A DNA stretch of 64,000 bases from Mucilaginibacter aurantiaciroseus (GTDB lineage: Bacteria; Bacteroidota; Bacteroidia; Sphingobacteriales; Sphingobacteriaceae), in NCBI RefSeq assembly GCF_024055595.1, contig NZ_JAMXOF010000003.1:496001-560000 (forward strand). The letters are read 5' to 3'. Below are positions 16,850-26,079 of the stretch, piece after piece; position 1 is the stretch's first letter; each line of letters opens with the position of its first letter. The notes under the pieces were generated by a model, which searched no databases, was not told the origin of the DNA, and was given only the letters and a program-made list of their open reading frames with translations. The translations under genes and the position numbers were made by a program.

Positions 16850-18697
16850 ATGAAGAAAATATTACTCCTTACAGCTGCCGTTTTTTTCGCGTTTGGCGCT
16901 AATGCACAAATTAAAGCACGCAACGGGCTTTACTATGCTGTATCGTTCCCTAACGCTGCCCACCACGAGGCCGAAATCACGATAACGGTTCCTGAAATAA
17001 CCGAAAACGTGCCGTTAAGAATGCGGATGAGCCGCTCATCACCAGGGCGTTATGCCACGCATGAGTTTGGCAAGAATATTTACAATGTAAAGGCATTTGA
17101 CCTGAGCGGTAAAGAATTAGTTATAAAACAGGTTGAGGGCGATGTTTACGAGGTGGCAGAACATGGTTCGGTAGTGAAAATAAGCTATACCTTATTTGGT
17201 AACCACACCGATGGTACTTACGTTGGTATTGATGCCAGCCATGCGCACCTGAATATGCCTGCAGCGTTTATGTGGGCAGTTAATAAAGATATTGTTACCC
17301 GCCCGATAAAGTTTGAATTTAACGATTTGGATAAATACGGCTGGAAGGTTGCTACCCAATTAAAGCACGAAGGCGATAATGTTTACAGCGCGCCCGATAT
17401 GCAATATATGATGGATAGCCCTACCGAACTATCTAACGTTAAAACCAATTACTGGGATGTGGTTAACACTAACGGCAAAAAGCAAAAAATGGGTATTGCC
17501 GTACACTCCGATGATGACCAGGCTACCATAGACAACTTTGCCCAAATGGTAAAAAAGGTTGTCCTTGAAGAAAAAGCCGTTTTTGGCGAACAGCCGGATT
17601 ATGATTACGGGAGCTATACATTCCTTGACGATGTACACCCAAACAACTTTGGCGATGGCATGGAACACCGCAACTCTACTTGTATTGTTGACGGATCAGA
17701 TAAAGTTGCTGGTAACGAGAAAGACCTGTTAGGCACCTACTCGCACGAGTTTTTCCATAGCTGGAATGTGGAGCGCATCCGCCCAAAATCGTTAGAGCCG
17801 TTTAACTTTGAGCATGCCAACATGAGCAACGAGCTTTGGTTTGCCGAAGGTTTTACGCAATACTACGGCGAAATGCTATTGGTACGCAGTGGCTTTAATT
17901 CAGTTGAGGATTATACCCGCACCGTTGCAGGTTTAGTTAACTCGGTTTTAGCAGACCCAGCCCCGGCAAAATATCCGCCAACACAAATGAGCCGTTACGC
18001 GGTATTTACAGATGCTGGTGTAGCAGTTGATGCTACTAATTATGGTAATATTTTCACAAGCTACTATGTTTATGGCGGCGCTACAGCTTTAGCCCTTGAT
18101 CTGCGTTTACGCAGCGAATTTAAGATTACCCTTGACGATTACATGCGCCAGGTTTGGTTAGCTTACGGTAAAACCGGAAAGCCATATACCATACCTGATC
18201 TGCAAGCCACGCTTGGTAAGGTTACTAACCCTAAATTTGCGGCATCATTTTTTGCAGATTACATCTACGGTTTAAAAAAGAACAATTACGAAGCTTTATT
18301 AGCTAACGCAGGCTTGATATTGCAAAAAGCAGCGCCTGGTAAAGCATGGATAGGCCGTATAGCAAGCAAACCATCAAAGGGTGGGCTAACTATCACAAAC
18401 GCTACCGTGTCAAATACCCCGTTTTACAAAGCAGGACTTGATGCAGGTGATACCATCCTGCAAATTGATGGTAAGGAAGTAAAGGCAGCAACCGAGATCG
18501 CTGATATTATTAAAGATAAAAAACCGGGCGATAAGCTTGCCGTAACCTACAAAAACCGCACAGGCAACCACGACGGGATCATAGTGGTAGAAGAAAGTCC
18601 TGCCTTTGAAGTAGTAACCTTTGAAAAAGCGGGTAAAACATTAAGCCAACAACAAAAAGATTTCCGCGGCAGCTGGTTATCATCAAAAGTAAAATAA
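16850..18697 (+). CDS. M61-family metallopeptidase (glycyl aminopeptidase type)
   Basis: This 615-residue zinc peptidase has a signal peptide (residues 1-19, ending ANAQ), an N-terminal beta domain, and a thermolysin-like catalytic domain. The zinc motif is HEFFH at residues 299-303 in SHEFFHSWNVERIRP, and the third ligand lies in NELWFAEGFTQYY. A PDZ domain follows from about residue 505 (GLTITNATVSNTPFYKAGL). It is predicted periplasmic. Its stop codon touches the start of the M28 gene with no gap, so the two are one transcription unit. Confidence 0.92.
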   Translation: MKKILLLTAAVFFAFGANAQIKARNGLYYAVSFPNAAHHEAEITITVPEITENVPLRMRMSRSSPGRYATHEFGKNIYNVKAFDLSGKELVIKQVEGDVYEVAEHGSVVKISYTLFGNHTDGTYVGIDASHAHLNMPAAFMWAVNKDIVTRPIKFEFNDLDKYGWKVATQLKHEGDNVYSAPDMQYMMDSPTELSNVKTNYWDVVNTNGKKQKMGIAVHSDDDQATIDNFAQMVKKVVLEEKAVFGEQPDYDYGSYTFLDDVHPNNFGDGMEHRNSTCIVDGSDKVAGNEKDLLGTYSHEFFHSWNVERIRPKSLEPFNFEHANMSNELWFAEGFTQYYGEMLLVRSGFNSVEDYTRTVAGLVNSVLADPAPAKYPPTQMSRYAVFTDAGVAVDATNYGNIFTSYYVYGGATALALDLRLRSEFKITLDDYMRQVWLAYGKTGKPYTIPDLQATLGKVTNPKFAASFFADYIYGLKKNNYEALLANAGLILQKAAPGKAWIGRIASKPSKGGLTITNATVSNTPFYKAGLDAGDTILQIDGKEVKAATEIADIIKDKKPGDKLAVTYKNRTGNHDGIIVVEESPAFEVVTFEKAGKTLSQQQKDFRGSWLSSKVK

Positions 18698-20002
18698 ATG
18701 AAATTTAAATTTTTAATAGCGATAACCGCCTTAGCAGCAGCGCCGGCCATTGGCTTTTGCCAGGATGTAAATAAACTGATAAAACAGGATGATGTAGAGC
18801 GCATCATTAAAACCCTTAGCGCCGACGATATGGAAGGCCGCGGTACTTTTACAAAAGGTATCGAAAAAGCTGCCACATTTATAGAGGGTGAACTTAAAGC
18901 CGCGGGTTTAAAACCCTTTACAGGCAACACCGGCTTCCGCCAGAATTTTAGCATGGTTAGTACCAGCCCTGTAAGTTCAAAAGTTACCATCAATGGTGCG
19001 GAGGTATCGGCAGCTAACATAGCCATCAGCGCATCCGGCTCGTTCAATTGGGCAAGTACCGATGGCGTGGATGTTGTTAAAATTGGGGCCGGTAAAGATT
19101 TTGCCACCGAGTATCGCGCTATTTTTAGCGGTGGTAAAAAGCAATTAGTATTGATAGATACCAGCTTTACCAAAAACTTTAACAGGTTGGCTAACCGTTA
19201 TAAAAGAGACGGTATAAGCTTTAAAGAAGCGGATAACACAGCGCCAATCATCGTATTTTTACTTGGGGGCTTTGGCGATTTCAAATCGGCATCGGTAAAA
19301 TACGAAGTTAAATCAACCGAGAAACCATTATTTAATGTGGTGGGTATTATCCCCGGTAAATCAAAACCTAATGAGTATGTAGTATTCGGCGGGCATTATG
19401 ATCACCTGGGCATTATGACCAAAGCCATGGATGGCGATAGCATAGCCAACGGCGCCGATGATGATGCATCGGGTACTACAGCGGTTATAACCCTTGCCAA
19501 GTATTACAAAAAGCTAAATAACAACGAACGTACGTTAGTATTTGTAGCCTTTACTGCCGAAGAGATCGGTGGTTTTGGTTCTCAATATTTTTCTAAGCAG
19601 TTAGACCCTGATAAAGTAGTAACGTTGTTTAATATTGAAATGATCGGTAAAGCCGCTAAGTTTGGCGAAAACTCTGCCTTTATCACCGGCTTTGAACGTT
19701 CAGATTTTGGGACTATCCTGCAAAAAAACCTGGAAGGTACGGCCTTTAAGTTTTACCCGGACCCATACCCCGAGCAAAACCTGTTTTATCGCAGTGATAA
19801 CGCGACGCTTGCCGCTTTAGGCGTACCGGCGCATACCATCTCTACCGACCAGATCCCGACGGATAAATTATACCATACAGTAAAGGATGAGTACGCCTCG
19901 CTTGATGTAAATAACATTGTGGCAACCATCCGTGCTATTGCGCTAAGCTCGCGCAGTATAGTTGCCGGTAAGGATACCCCAACACGCATCCCGAAAAAAT
20001 AA
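18698..20002 (+). CDS. M28-family metallopeptidase
   Basis: This 434-residue exported peptidase has a signal peptide (residues 1-21, ending GFCQ), a protease-associated type insert, and a di-zinc M28 core. Ligand motifs visible are GGHYDHLG (His), NGADDDASGT (Asp), FTAEEIGGFG (Glu pair) and the distal His in KLYHTVKDE. The usual NxDMxG ligand motif reads NIEMIG, so Glu replaces Asp. It starts immediately after the M61 gene. Aminopeptidase activity is the likely role. Confidence 0.9.
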   Translation: MKFKFLIAITALAAAPAIGFCQDVNKLIKQDDVERIIKTLSADDMEGRGTFTKGIEKAATFIEGELKAAGLKPFTGNTGFRQNFSMVSTSPVSSKVTINGAEVSAANIAISASGSFNWASTDGVDVVKIGAGKDFATEYRAIFSGGKKQLVLIDTSFTKNFNRLANRYKRDGISFKEADNTAPIIVFLLGGFGDFKSASVKYEVKSTEKPLFNVVGIIPGKSKPNEYVVFGGHYDHLGIMTKAMDGDSIANGADDDASGTTAVITLAKYYKKLNNNERTLVFVAFTAEEIGGFGSQYFSKQLDPDKVVTLFNIEMIGKAAKFGENSAFITGFERSDFGTILQKNLEGTAFKFYPDPYPEQNLFYRSDNATLAALGVPAHTISTDQIPTDKLYHTVKDEYASLDVNNIVATIRAIALSSRSIVAGKDTPTRIPKK

Positions 20003-20086
20003 AGTTTTCCTCATAACCACAAATTTGTAAGGCCCAAACAATTGTTTGGACCTTACTGTTTAGTTGCCAAACAAAACAGTAATATT

Positions 20087-20938
20087 ATGCAATGGATGGG
20101 CAGGCGCGAAAGCAGTAATACAGAAGATGGCAGCAGCGGCCGAGGCGGCCGCGGGTTGGCCCTTGGCGGCGGCGTGGTAGGCATTATAGCTGCCGCGATA
20201 TATTTCTTTACAGGCATCGACCCATCTGCTGTGCTTAACCGGGTGAATAGCGGCGGTGCCCCGCAAGAAAACAACCAACAAGCCATCCCCGATACCAAAG
20301 AGAAAAAATTTGCCAAGGTTATTTTTGCCGATACCGAGGATATCTGGACCAAACTGTTCAGCGATATGGGTAAAACTTACGAGCAGCCCAAACTACATTT
20401 TTTTATAGATGCTGTAAATACCGCCTGCGGACAAGCTGGTGCCGAAACAGGCCCGTTCTATTGTCCGGGCGATCAAAAAGTGTATCTCGATCTGTCATTC
20501 TTTGATGAGTTATCAAATAAATTTGGCGCTGCCGGCGATTTTGCTCAGGCCTATGTAATAGCCCACGAGGTTGGCCACCATGTGCAGGACCTGCTGGGCG
20601 TATCAGCCAAAATGGACCAGGCAAGGCAGCAGTTGAGCCAGGAGGAGTACAATAAGCTATCTGTAAAGCTGGAGCTTCAAGCTGATTTTTATGCTGGTGT
20701 TTGGGCTTACTATGAGAAAAACCAGAAAAATGTGCTTGATCCCGGTGATATTGAAGAGGCATTAAACGCCGCTCATCAAATTGGCGACGACCGCCTGCAG
20801 AAAGAATACCAGGGCGAAGTGCACCCCGATAGTTTTACCCACGGCACCAGCGCCCAGCGCATGTACTGGTTCAAAAAAGGTTTTGAAACAGGTGATGTAA
20901 GCCAGGGAAATACTTTTGCAGCGGGAGATCTGGAGTAG
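20087..20938 (+). CDS. YpfJ-like neutral zinc metallopeptidase
   Basis: This 283-residue membrane-anchored protein has a polar Gly/Ser-rich start (MQWMGRRESSN), one hydrophobic anchor (about residues 24-43) and a zinc-peptidase domain with HEVGHH at residues 160-165. The second half holds ELQADFYAGVWAYY, where the third ligand is expected. It matches the family of E. coli YpfJ, whose activity is poorly known. The conserved opening supports the ATG at 20087 over a start at 20042. It is the third metallopeptidase in a row. Confidence 0.88.
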   Translation: MQWMGRRESSNTEDGSSGRGGRGLALGGGVVGIIAAAIYFFTGIDPSAVLNRVNSGGAPQENNQQAIPDTKEKKFAKVIFADTEDIWTKLFSDMGKTYEQPKLHFFIDAVNTACGQAGAETGPFYCPGDQKVYLDLSFFDELSNKFGAAGDFAQAYVIAHEVGHHVQDLLGVSAKMDQARQQLSQEEYNKLSVKLELQADFYAGVWAYYEKNQKNVLDPGDIEEALNAAHQIGDDRLQKEYQGEVHPDSFTHGTSAQRMYWFKKGFETGDVSQGNTFAAGDLE

Positions 20939-20960
20939 ATAATTTTAGGCGAAATGTTCA

Positions 20961-20978
20961 TGTTCACGATTGTGAACA
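20961..20978. terminator. Short dyad between convergent genes
   Basis: TGTTCAC and GTGAACA form a perfect 7-bp stem around GATT, followed on the plus strand by a T-rich tract. It lies between the YpfJ-like gene and the convergent acyltransferase gene. It could be a weak terminator or a protein binding site. Confidence 0.4.
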
Positions 20979-21092
20979 CACGTTTCTTTTTGCAATTTGC
21001 TTATAATCAGATGATTGATTTTTTAATTGGTGGCAGAATTGTGTCACCAGTTTATTGAATAGAATTGTTATGAGCGGGTCTAAAAAGATAGA

Positions 21093-21830
21093 TTAATTTG
21101 GGTCTACAATCGCCCTTATTCGCCCTTCAACTTCCTGTATTAATTCATCTACGGGTGTAGTGCCCGGCTCAATAGGTTCTAAAACTTCCCATTTCATGGG
21201 GGTAAAAGTGTTCATTGGATATATGCCATATTGGATCATCTTCCAGCTTTCGCTAATAGCAACAGGAACTAAAAGTGCTTTAGGGCATTTTTTTAAAAGC
21301 GTAGCAATACCCGCAGATTGAAACTTTTTTACCTTGCCGTCCTGCGATCGTGTGCCTTCTGGAAAAATGATAGCACTCCAATTACTGTCTTTCATTCGCC
21401 CGGAAAATTTCACCAGTTCTGTAATAGATTGGCGGGGATCTTTACGATCAATATTGGCACCACCACCATATTTTAAATTAAAGGAGATAGATGGGATGCC
21501 TTTTGTAAGCTCCACCTTAGAAATAAACTTCGCGTGATATCTGCGCAGATAATAAATCATTGGTGGGATATCAAATAAGCTTTGATGATTAGCAATAAAA
21601 ATGATAGGCCTGTTAAGCGGTAAGTTTTGTTTATTGATAAAGGTTACGCTGTTGCATAGTATGTACGCAGTATGCACCAAAAAAAAATTCAGGAGATCTA
21701 CCACACGTTTATGCACTACATAACCGCCTGCTTTAAGGGCAAGCCATTGTATAGGGTGAAATATTACCAATAGCAGGAAGAATGCTAAAATTGCAAATGG
21801 GGACAGGATATAGCCTAAAAACTTTTTCAT
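21093..21830 (-). CDS. plsC: 1-acyl-sn-glycerol-3-phosphate acyltransferase
   Basis: This 245-residue membrane-associated enzyme should make phosphatidic acid from lysophosphatidic acid and an acyl donor. The motifs are present: NHQSLFDIP (the conserved motif begins NHxxxxD), the KxELxKGIP region and FPEGTRSQDG. Two hydrophobic helices sit at the N-terminus. The ATG at 21830 follows a TTG codon that is less likely as a start. The paralogue count in the genome cannot be judged from the window. Confidence 0.88.
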   Translation of the reverse strand: MKKFLGYILSPFAILAFFLLLVIFHPIQWLALKAGGYVVHKRVVDLLNFFLVHTAYILCNSVTFINKQNLPLNRPIIFIANHQSLFDIPPMIYYLRRYHAKFISKVELTKGIPSISFNLKYGGGANIDRKDPRQSITELVKFSGRMKDSNWSAIIFPEGTRSQDGKVKKFQSAGIATLLKKCPKALLVPVAISESWKMIQYGIYPMNTFTPMKWEVLEPIEPGTTPVDELIQEVEGRIRAIVDPN

Positions 21831-21875
21831 CAAGGGCGCAAATTTAAAATTTTTTGCGGAATGATAATCGCGATT

Positions 21876-22436
21876 TTATAAAGTGTTCTCTAACTGCATT
21901 AAGCGGGCTTTAAGCACGGCAGCCACCGCTAACGAATCGGTTATTTCGCCGCTACAAACCATCCTGTAAACGTCCTCAAAAGGGACTTTTTTTACAATAA
22001 GTTGCTCAGTATCCTCCGGTTCGGCCTCGTGCTGTTCCAAGCCGCGGGCAATGTACAGGATGCAAAGTTCATCACTTACCGAATTAGACAAGTGCATTCG
22101 TTGGATCTCCGTCCATTGTGAGGCCTTTAACCCCGTTTCCTCTAACAGTTCGCGCTTTGCGGATTCTAACGGATCAACGCCGATAATGCCACCGCCCTCG
22201 GGCAGTTCCCAGCTGTATTGTTTTAGGGTGAAACGGTACTGGCCCACCAGGTAGGTGTTCAGGTCCTTATCCAAAGGCAAAATACCAATAGCGATATTTT
22301 TATAATGCACCTGCCCGTAAATACCCGGGTTGCCCGATGGGTTGATTACCTGGTACTCGGTAACATTTATCCACGGGTTATCGTAAATGTCTTTTTCTGA
22401 TGTTATTTTCCAGGGGTTAGCTTCGGGGTGTTGCAT
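21876..22436 (-). CDS. Nudix hydrolase
   Basis: This 186-residue protein has the Nudix box GVDPLESAKRELLEETG (about residues 84-100), with the metal-binding REL-LEE core. The protein layout (N-terminal beta region WINVTEYQVINP, then PEGGGI before the box) resembles ADP-ribose or nucleoside-diphosphate-sugar pyrophosphatases. Substrate is inferred only from that resemblance. It precedes plsC by 45 bases on the same strand. Confidence 0.85.
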   Translation of the reverse strand: MQHPEANPWKITSEKDIYDNPWINVTEYQVINPSGNPGIYGQVHYKNIAIGILPLDKDLNTYLVGQYRFTLKQYSWELPEGGGIIGVDPLESAKRELLEETGLKASQWTEIQRMHLSNSVSDELCILYIARGLEQHEAEPEDTEQLIVKKVPFEDVYRMVCSGEITDSLAVAAVLKARLMQLENTL

Positions 22437-22523
22437 GAGGTAAAGATAAAATAATTTACGCCACGTTATTATGAAGCCCCCCCCGTAATTGTAAGGGGCA
22501 TTTTACTGGCATTGCATAAGGGA

Positions 22524-22581
22524 GACTCGAAGGATCGCTTCTCTACAAGATAATTTTCGTAAAGAAGCGACCCTTCGAGTC
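22524..22581. repeat. 19-bp inverted repeat (GACTCGAAGG type)
   Basis: Arms at 22524-22542 and 22563-22581 pair over 19 bp with one mismatch around a 20-base loop. A second C/G-rich mini-hairpin (GCCCCCCCC against AAGGGGC) lies just upstream near 22477-22501. Both are in the gap between two minus-strand genes and look like dispersed repeat material that could also end transcription. Confidence 0.6.
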
Positions 22582-22590
22582 TTAGATAAT

Positions 22591-23520
22591 TTACTCCGCT
22601 AAACCCCGGTTCCTCCTCAAATACCCCGGCACATTAACCAGCATTATCCCAATCAATATCACAAACAGGCAGATCAGCTGCGCGGAGTTCACTTGCTCAT
22701 TTATTAACAGCCACCCTAAAAATACTGCAACAACGGGGTTTACATAAGTATGGGTGCTGATGATTGCCGGAGGTTTGATGCTGATAAGCCAGACGAATGA
22801 AAGGTATGCCAATAACGAACCAAATACGATGAGAAATACCAACCCGCCCCAGGCTTGCCAGCTTACATCCGCGAATGCGAAACCCACCTGCTCGCTTTTG
22901 GCGAAGGCGATGATGGCGCTTGCTACACCGGCCGCTAATAACTGGATGCTTGCATTCATGGTGGAGGTGCTGTTGCCCTTATTGTCTTTGATCATTAACG
23001 ACCCAAGCACCCAAAGCACCGCGCTAAATAACACTACCACACTTGCTACTGTTGCCATAGGCGAGGGGTTGGCTACCGCTACGCCGAGTTTCAGGAACAG
23101 GAATATACCGGTAAAGCCAATCAGCAAGCCGCTGATGATGTATTTATTAGAAAAATATCGCGACCAGTTTGCCCTATCTAATATTAAAAATATAAGTGGC
23201 TCTGTTGCAACCAATATGGCTGCCTGGCCGGAACTGATGTATTGCTCGGCCCAGGCTATCATGCCCGTGCCGCCAACCAGCATTAGGGTGCCGCTTATGG
23301 CGTGGCGAATTACCAATTTTTTTTCTGGAAATTTCTCTCGTTTGATCTTACACCAGGCCAGCATTAGTAACCCCGCGCTTAAATACCGCAAACCAACTAA
23401 TATAAATGGCGGGAAGCTTTTTAGCCCGTAAGCCACCGCCAGGTAGGTTGAGCCCCATATGATGTATATGTTGAAGAACGCGAAGGCAACCAGTAGGGGC
23501 GAAGCAAGTTTCTTAGTCAT
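22591..23520 (-). CDS. EamA-family (DMT superfamily) transporter
   Basis: This 309-residue inner-membrane protein has ten hydrophobic helices in two EamA repeats of five. The first repeat begins FFNIYIIWGSTYLAVAYGL and the second begins near VVVLFSAVLWVLGSLMI. Such proteins export metabolites or amino acids; the cargo is unknown. The gene follows metK on the same strand but is separated from it by the metK terminator, so it is probably transcribed alone. Confidence 0.88.
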   Translation of the reverse strand: MTKKLASPLLVAFAFFNIYIIWGSTYLAVAYGLKSFPPFILVGLRYLSAGLLMLAWCKIKREKFPEKKLVIRHAISGTLMLVGGTGMIAWAEQYISSGQAAILVATEPLIFLILDRANWSRYFSNKYIISGLLIGFTGIFLFLKLGVAVANPSPMATVASVVVLFSAVLWVLGSLMIKDNKGNSTSTMNASIQLLAAGVASAIIAFAKSEQVGFAFADVSWQAWGGLVFLIVFGSLLAYLSFVWLISIKPPAIISTHTYVNPVVAVFLGWLLINEQVNSAQLICLFVILIGIMLVNVPGYLRRNRGLAE

Positions 23521-23549
23521 TGCGTATTGCAGCTTAAGTGTTTAACAAA

Positions 23550-23576
23550 AAAGGCGCACCGTTGTGGTGCGCCTTT
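23550..23576 (-). terminator. metK terminator
   Basis: A perfect 11-bp stem (AAAGGCGCACC and its complement) with a five-base loop is followed on the minus strand by a run of six T. It lies 24 bases after the metK stop. Confidence 0.9.
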
Positions 23577-23599
23577 GTATAATTTATCGGGTTAGATTG

Positions 23600-24850
23600 T
23601 TACAAACCGAAGGCGCTTTTTACTTTATCTACATAGTCCAATTTTTCCCATGTAAACAATTCTACTTCACGGGTGATGGTGCTGCCATCGTGCGCGTTGA
23701 ATGATTTGGTAACAACCTCGCTTGGGCGGCCAAAGTGGCCGTAAGCAGCGGTTTCGCTATAAATAGGGTTACGCAATTTAAAGCGGGTTTCAATAGCGTA
23801 TGGCGTCATGTTGAAGATCTCTTCTACCTTTTTAGCTATCTCGCCATCGTTTAAGCCAACCTTAGCGGTACCGTAAGTATTTACATAGATGCCCATTGGT
23901 TTTGCAACACCAATAGCGTAAGATACCTGTACCAAAACTTCGGTACAAACACCTGCAGCTACCAGGTTTTTAGCGATGTGGCGGGTTGCGTAAGCAGCAG
24001 AGCGGTCAACCTTTGATGGATCTTTACCTGAGAATGCACCGCCACCGTGGGCGCCTTTACCACCGTAAGTATCCACAATAATCTTGCGGCCGGTTAAGCC
24101 GGTATCGCCATGCGGGCCACCAATTACAAATTTACCGGTTGGGTTAATATGGTAAGTAATCTCATTGTTAAAGAAGTGGGCGTATTTTGGATATTTAGCC
24201 TTAACACGCGGAATCAGGACCTCCACAATGTCTTTGCTGATCTTTGATAGCATCGCTTCTTCCTCAGCAAAATCATCGTGCTGGGTAGAGATCACAATCG
24301 CATCGATACGGGTTGGCACGTTATCATCACTGTACTCTAAAGTAACCTGGGATTTTGCATCCGGGCGAAGGTACTTAATGTCAGTATTTTCGCGGCGGAT
24401 AACGGCAAGCTCGCGTAACAAAGCGTGGGCAATATCTAAAGCCAAAGGCATATAGTTATCAGTTTCGATGGTGGCGTAACCAAACATCATACCCTGGTCG
24501 CCTGCGCCCTGCTCTTCTTTCGCCTTACGGTCTACACCCTGGTTAATATCCGGCGATTGCTCGTGGATGGCCGATAGCACACCACAAGAGCTGCCGTCAA
24601 ACATATATTCGCCTTTGGTATAACCAATACGGTTAATAACATCGCGGGCAATTTTTTGTACGTCTAAATAAGCTTTTGATTTTACCTCGCCCGCTAAAAA
24701 AACCTGGCCTGTTGTAACCAAAGTTTCACAAGCTACCTTCGACTCGGGGTCGAATGCTAAAAAGTTATCAATTAACGCGTCCGATATCTGGTCGGCAACT
24801 TTATCCGGGTGCCCTTCAGACACGGATTCCGATGTAAATAAGTATGGCAT
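23600..24850 (-). CDS. metK: S-adenosylmethionine synthase
   Basis: This 416-residue cytosolic enzyme makes S-adenosylmethionine from methionine and ATP. Diagnostic motifs are [14 protein letters not shown] near the N-terminus, [12 protein letters not shown] at about residue 115, and [16 protein letters not shown] near 265. The start at [10 protein letters not shown] agrees with the family; an upstream reading from 24946 would add 32 residues unrelated to MetK. The upstream region holds AATCTTTG, one base off the -7 consensus. I see no SAM riboswitch in the short leader. Confidence 0.96.
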   Translation of the reverse strand: MPYLFTSESVSEGHPDKVADQISDALIDNFLAFDPESKVACETLVTTGQVFLAGEVKSKAYLDVQKIARDVINRIGYTKGEYMFDGSSCGVLSAIHEQSPDINQGVDRKAKEEQGAGDQGMMFGYATIETDNYMPLALDIAHALLRELAVIRRENTDIKYLRPDAKSQVTLEYSDDNVPTRIDAIVISTQHDDFAEEEAMLSKISKDIVEVLIPRVKAKYPKYAHFFNNEITYHINPTGKFVIGGPHGDTGLTGRKIIVDTYGGKGAHGGGAFSGKDPSKVDRSAAYATRHIAKNLVAAGVCTEVLVQVSYAIGVAKPMGIYVNTYGTAKVGLNDGEIAKKVEEIFNMTPYAIETRFKLRNPIYSETAAYGHFGRPSEVVTKSFNAHDGSTITREVELFTWEKLDYVDKVKSAFGL

Positions 24851-25044
24851 ATTATTATTTGTAATAAACGTTAAAACCGAAAGGCAAAGATTTACTTTGA
24901 ACGTTGTAAAAGGGGCAGGGTTTAGCACTTTTTTACGTGGTTGCAATCCAGTCCCGTTGTATGTTTATCAACAATGGGGCATTAAATCAGTCCACTTTCG
25001 GGAAGCGAAAATAAAACAATTTTTCACAAAGCCGAAAATACATT

Positions 25045-25052
25045 TACTTTTG
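25045..25052 (+). promoter_or_regulatory. Predicted -7 element for the lipid kinase gene
   Basis: TACTTTTG matches TAnnTTTG and lies 20 bases before the TTG start at 25073. No clear -33 partner is present. Confidence 0.45.
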
Positions 25053-25072
25053 CCCCCTGTAAACTTATATAG

Positions 25073-25963
25073 TTGAAAAGGAAAGCGTTATTTATAATAA
25101 ACCCGGTATCGGGAGGGAAGAATAAGGACGGTGTGCCGGAGCTAGTACAGAAATACGTTGACACAACTATTTTTGATTACGACATTGAATTTACCACCGG
25201 TATTTTTCACGCGAACGGTTTAGCTAAGGCAGCGGTAGGCGAGTACGATATTGTTGTTGCCGTAGGCGGCGATGGTACCGTTAACGAGGTAGCATCGGGC
25301 ATTGTAAATAGCGATACCACGCTGGGTGTTATCCCTTATGGCTCGGGCAATGGCTTATCTAGGTTCTTGAACATCCCGATGAATGCAGAGGACGCCTTTA
25401 AGACGCTTAACCTGGCAAGGGCAATTACCATTGACGCCGGTAAAATGAACGGGCAATGGTTTTTTAACATGGCCGGGATGGGTTTTGACGCCCACATCAG
25501 CCATGTGTTTGCACACGGTAGCGACAAGCGCGGCTTTGTAAGCTACTTTAAATCGTCTATTAAAGAGATCTCTACCTATCAATCCAAAAACTACCATATC
25601 GAAATTGACGGTGTGCCTTATGACCGCGAAGCATTTATGCTGAGTATGGCCAACTCCTCGCAATACGGCAACAACGCGCACGTATCGCCAACGGCGTCTG
25701 TGCAGGATGGTTTGCTGGATGTTTGTATCATAAAACCTTTCCCGCTATGGCGTTTCCCGGAGATGGGCTTGAGGATGTTCACCAAAACGGCAGATAGTTC
25801 TAAATACGTAGAGATTATCAAAGGAAAGCATATCCATATCACCCGGCATCAGGAGGGCCCTATCCACCTGGATGGCGAACCGCAGGTGGCAGGCACAAAT
25901 ATTGATATAGAAGTAGTGCCAAACGCGCTGAATGTGATTGTTGGCGCATCATATAAAGAATAG
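25073..25963 (+). CDS. Diacylglycerol/lipid kinase family protein (YegS/DagK-like)
   Basis: This 296-residue cytosolic kinase carries the catalytic signature VGGDGTVNEVASGI and PYGSGNGLSRFL, with INPVSGG at the very N-terminus. These families phosphorylate diacylglycerol, sphingosine or related lipids. The start is TTG: an in-frame TAG sits directly upstream and the first family motif begins at residue 8, so no ATG can serve. It is divergent from metK. The precise lipid substrate is not readable. Confidence 0.88.
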   Translation: MKRKALFIINPVSGGKNKDGVPELVQKYVDTTIFDYDIEFTTGIFHANGLAKAAVGEYDIVVAVGGDGTVNEVASGIVNSDTTLGVIPYGSGNGLSRFLNIPMNAEDAFKTLNLARAITIDAGKMNGQWFFNMAGMGFDAHISHVFAHGSDKRGFVSYFKSSIKEISTYQSKNYHIEIDGVPYDREAFMLSMANSSQYGNNAHVSPTASVQDGLLDVCIIKPFPLWRFPEMGLRMFTKTADSSKYVEIIKGKHIHITRHQEGPIHLDGEPQVAGTNIDIEVVPNALNVIVGASYKE

Positions 25964-26079
25964 GCTTCGCCCCAACCCCCTCTCCGGGGGGAAAGGGGCT
26001 TTTAATATTAAGGGAGCAAATAAAATTCAAAACAAAAAAACAAAAGCCTCCCCTACCGGGGGAGATTTAAAGGGGACTT
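25964..26079. repeat. Long G/C-tract palindrome that abuts the SUI1 start codon
   Basis: The left part CCCCCTCTCCGGGGGGAAAGG and the right part CCTCCCCTACCGGGGGAG each fold into hairpins. The outer ends GCTTCGCCCC and GGGGACTT are roughly complementary. The final GGGGACTT is followed at once by the ATG of the SUI1 gene. The same layout is seen before nuoL. Confidence 0.65.

Noticed and set aside
18547..19173. 208-codon minus-strand open frame across the M61/M28 junction
   Set aside because: It is antisense to two well-supported peptidase genes and its translation has no domain-like pattern.
22754..23431. 225-codon plus-strand open frame inside the EamA gene
   Set aside because: It is the antisense shadow of a ten-helix transporter, with no independent motifs.
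24851..24946. Upstream extension of metK
   Set aside because: MetK proteins begin near [10 protein letters not shown]; the extra 32 residues run through the promoter region.
24851..25072. SAM riboswitch upstream of metK
   Set aside because: The leader is short and shows no long conserved stem set; only a promoter-like sequence is visible.
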